Under the pieces are notes generated by a model. That model was not told the DNA's origin, searched no databases, and saw nothing but the letters and a program-made list of their open reading frames with translations. Below, one piece after another: positions 5,184-5,260 of a stretch of 5,260 bases of DNA; within the stretch, counting starts at the first letter, position 1, and the number at the start of each line of letters is the position of its first letter. The DNA is from Euryarchaeota archaeon UBA538 (GTDB taxonomy: Archaea; Thermoplasmatota; Poseidoniia; Poseidoniales; Thalassarchaeaceae). The translations under genes were made by a program, and so were the position numbers. The stretch covers positions 1 to 5,260 of the forward strand of contig DALC01000052.1 of the NCBI GenBank assembly GCA_002499325.1. The letters run 5' to 3'.

Positions 5184-5260
5184 ATCTAGACCAGTTTCCG
5201 ACCGAGTCTAATCTTAGAATAATTTGAATTGGAGGGCTCTTTAGCGGGAAACATGATACT
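5184..5260. other. Non-coding tail of the window
   Basis: No supported gene. TAGAC (5187-5191) and GTCTA (5206-5210) could form a weak stem with a 14-base loop just after the DUF2892-like stop. A/T-rich bases 5215-5230 lie about 30 bases before an ATG at 5253, which could open a further plus-strand gene, but only eight bases of it are inside the window. Confidence 0.2.

Overview
The window looks like a chromosomal segment of an archaeon. The anchor is a complete archaeal-type DnaG (TOPRIM protein) on the minus strand. Supporting signs are start regions that mix strong Shine-Dalgarno (SD) sites with apparently leaderless starts behind TATA-like boxes, tightly packed genes, and GTG/TTG starts. 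A marine euryarchaeon of the Thermoplasmatota (Marine Group II/III type) would fit, but that is inference from general impression and needs a phylogeny. I see no mobile element, CRISPR array, rRNA or tRNA.

Layout. Minus strand, bases 1-1406: the N-terminal 468 residues of a membrane-anchored tetratricopeptide (TPR) protein whose 3' end lies outside the window. A 97-base gap with a small GC hairpin separates it from dnaG (1504-2670, minus), which probably lies upstream of it in one operon. A 242-base divergent region (2671-2912) follows. It carries the dnaG SD, a 75-base foldable element with competing pairings, and several short inverted repeats and mini-ORFs. Plus strand: a small helical protein of unknown function (2913-3122), whose stop codon lies inside the SD of mobA (3127-3678, TTG start). 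purN (3670-4305, minus) converges on mobA, and their 3' ends overlap by 9 bases. Plus strand again: a DUF454/YbaN-like membrane protein (4403-4897), then a 77-residue DUF2892-like membrane protein (4950-5183). The last 77 bases hold no supported gene.

How the genes relate. The set is mostly housekeeping: DnaG (primase family; exosome component in archaea), MobA (molybdenum/tungsten cofactor nucleotide attachment) and PurN (purine synthesis). Three less understood proteins sit beside them: a TPR scaffold next to DnaG, a small helical protein coupled to mobA, and two small membrane proteins in tandem. I found no convincing new defence or mobile system. The points most worth a second look are the dnaG leader, the mobA-coupled small protein, and the promoter palindrome before the DUF2892-like gene.
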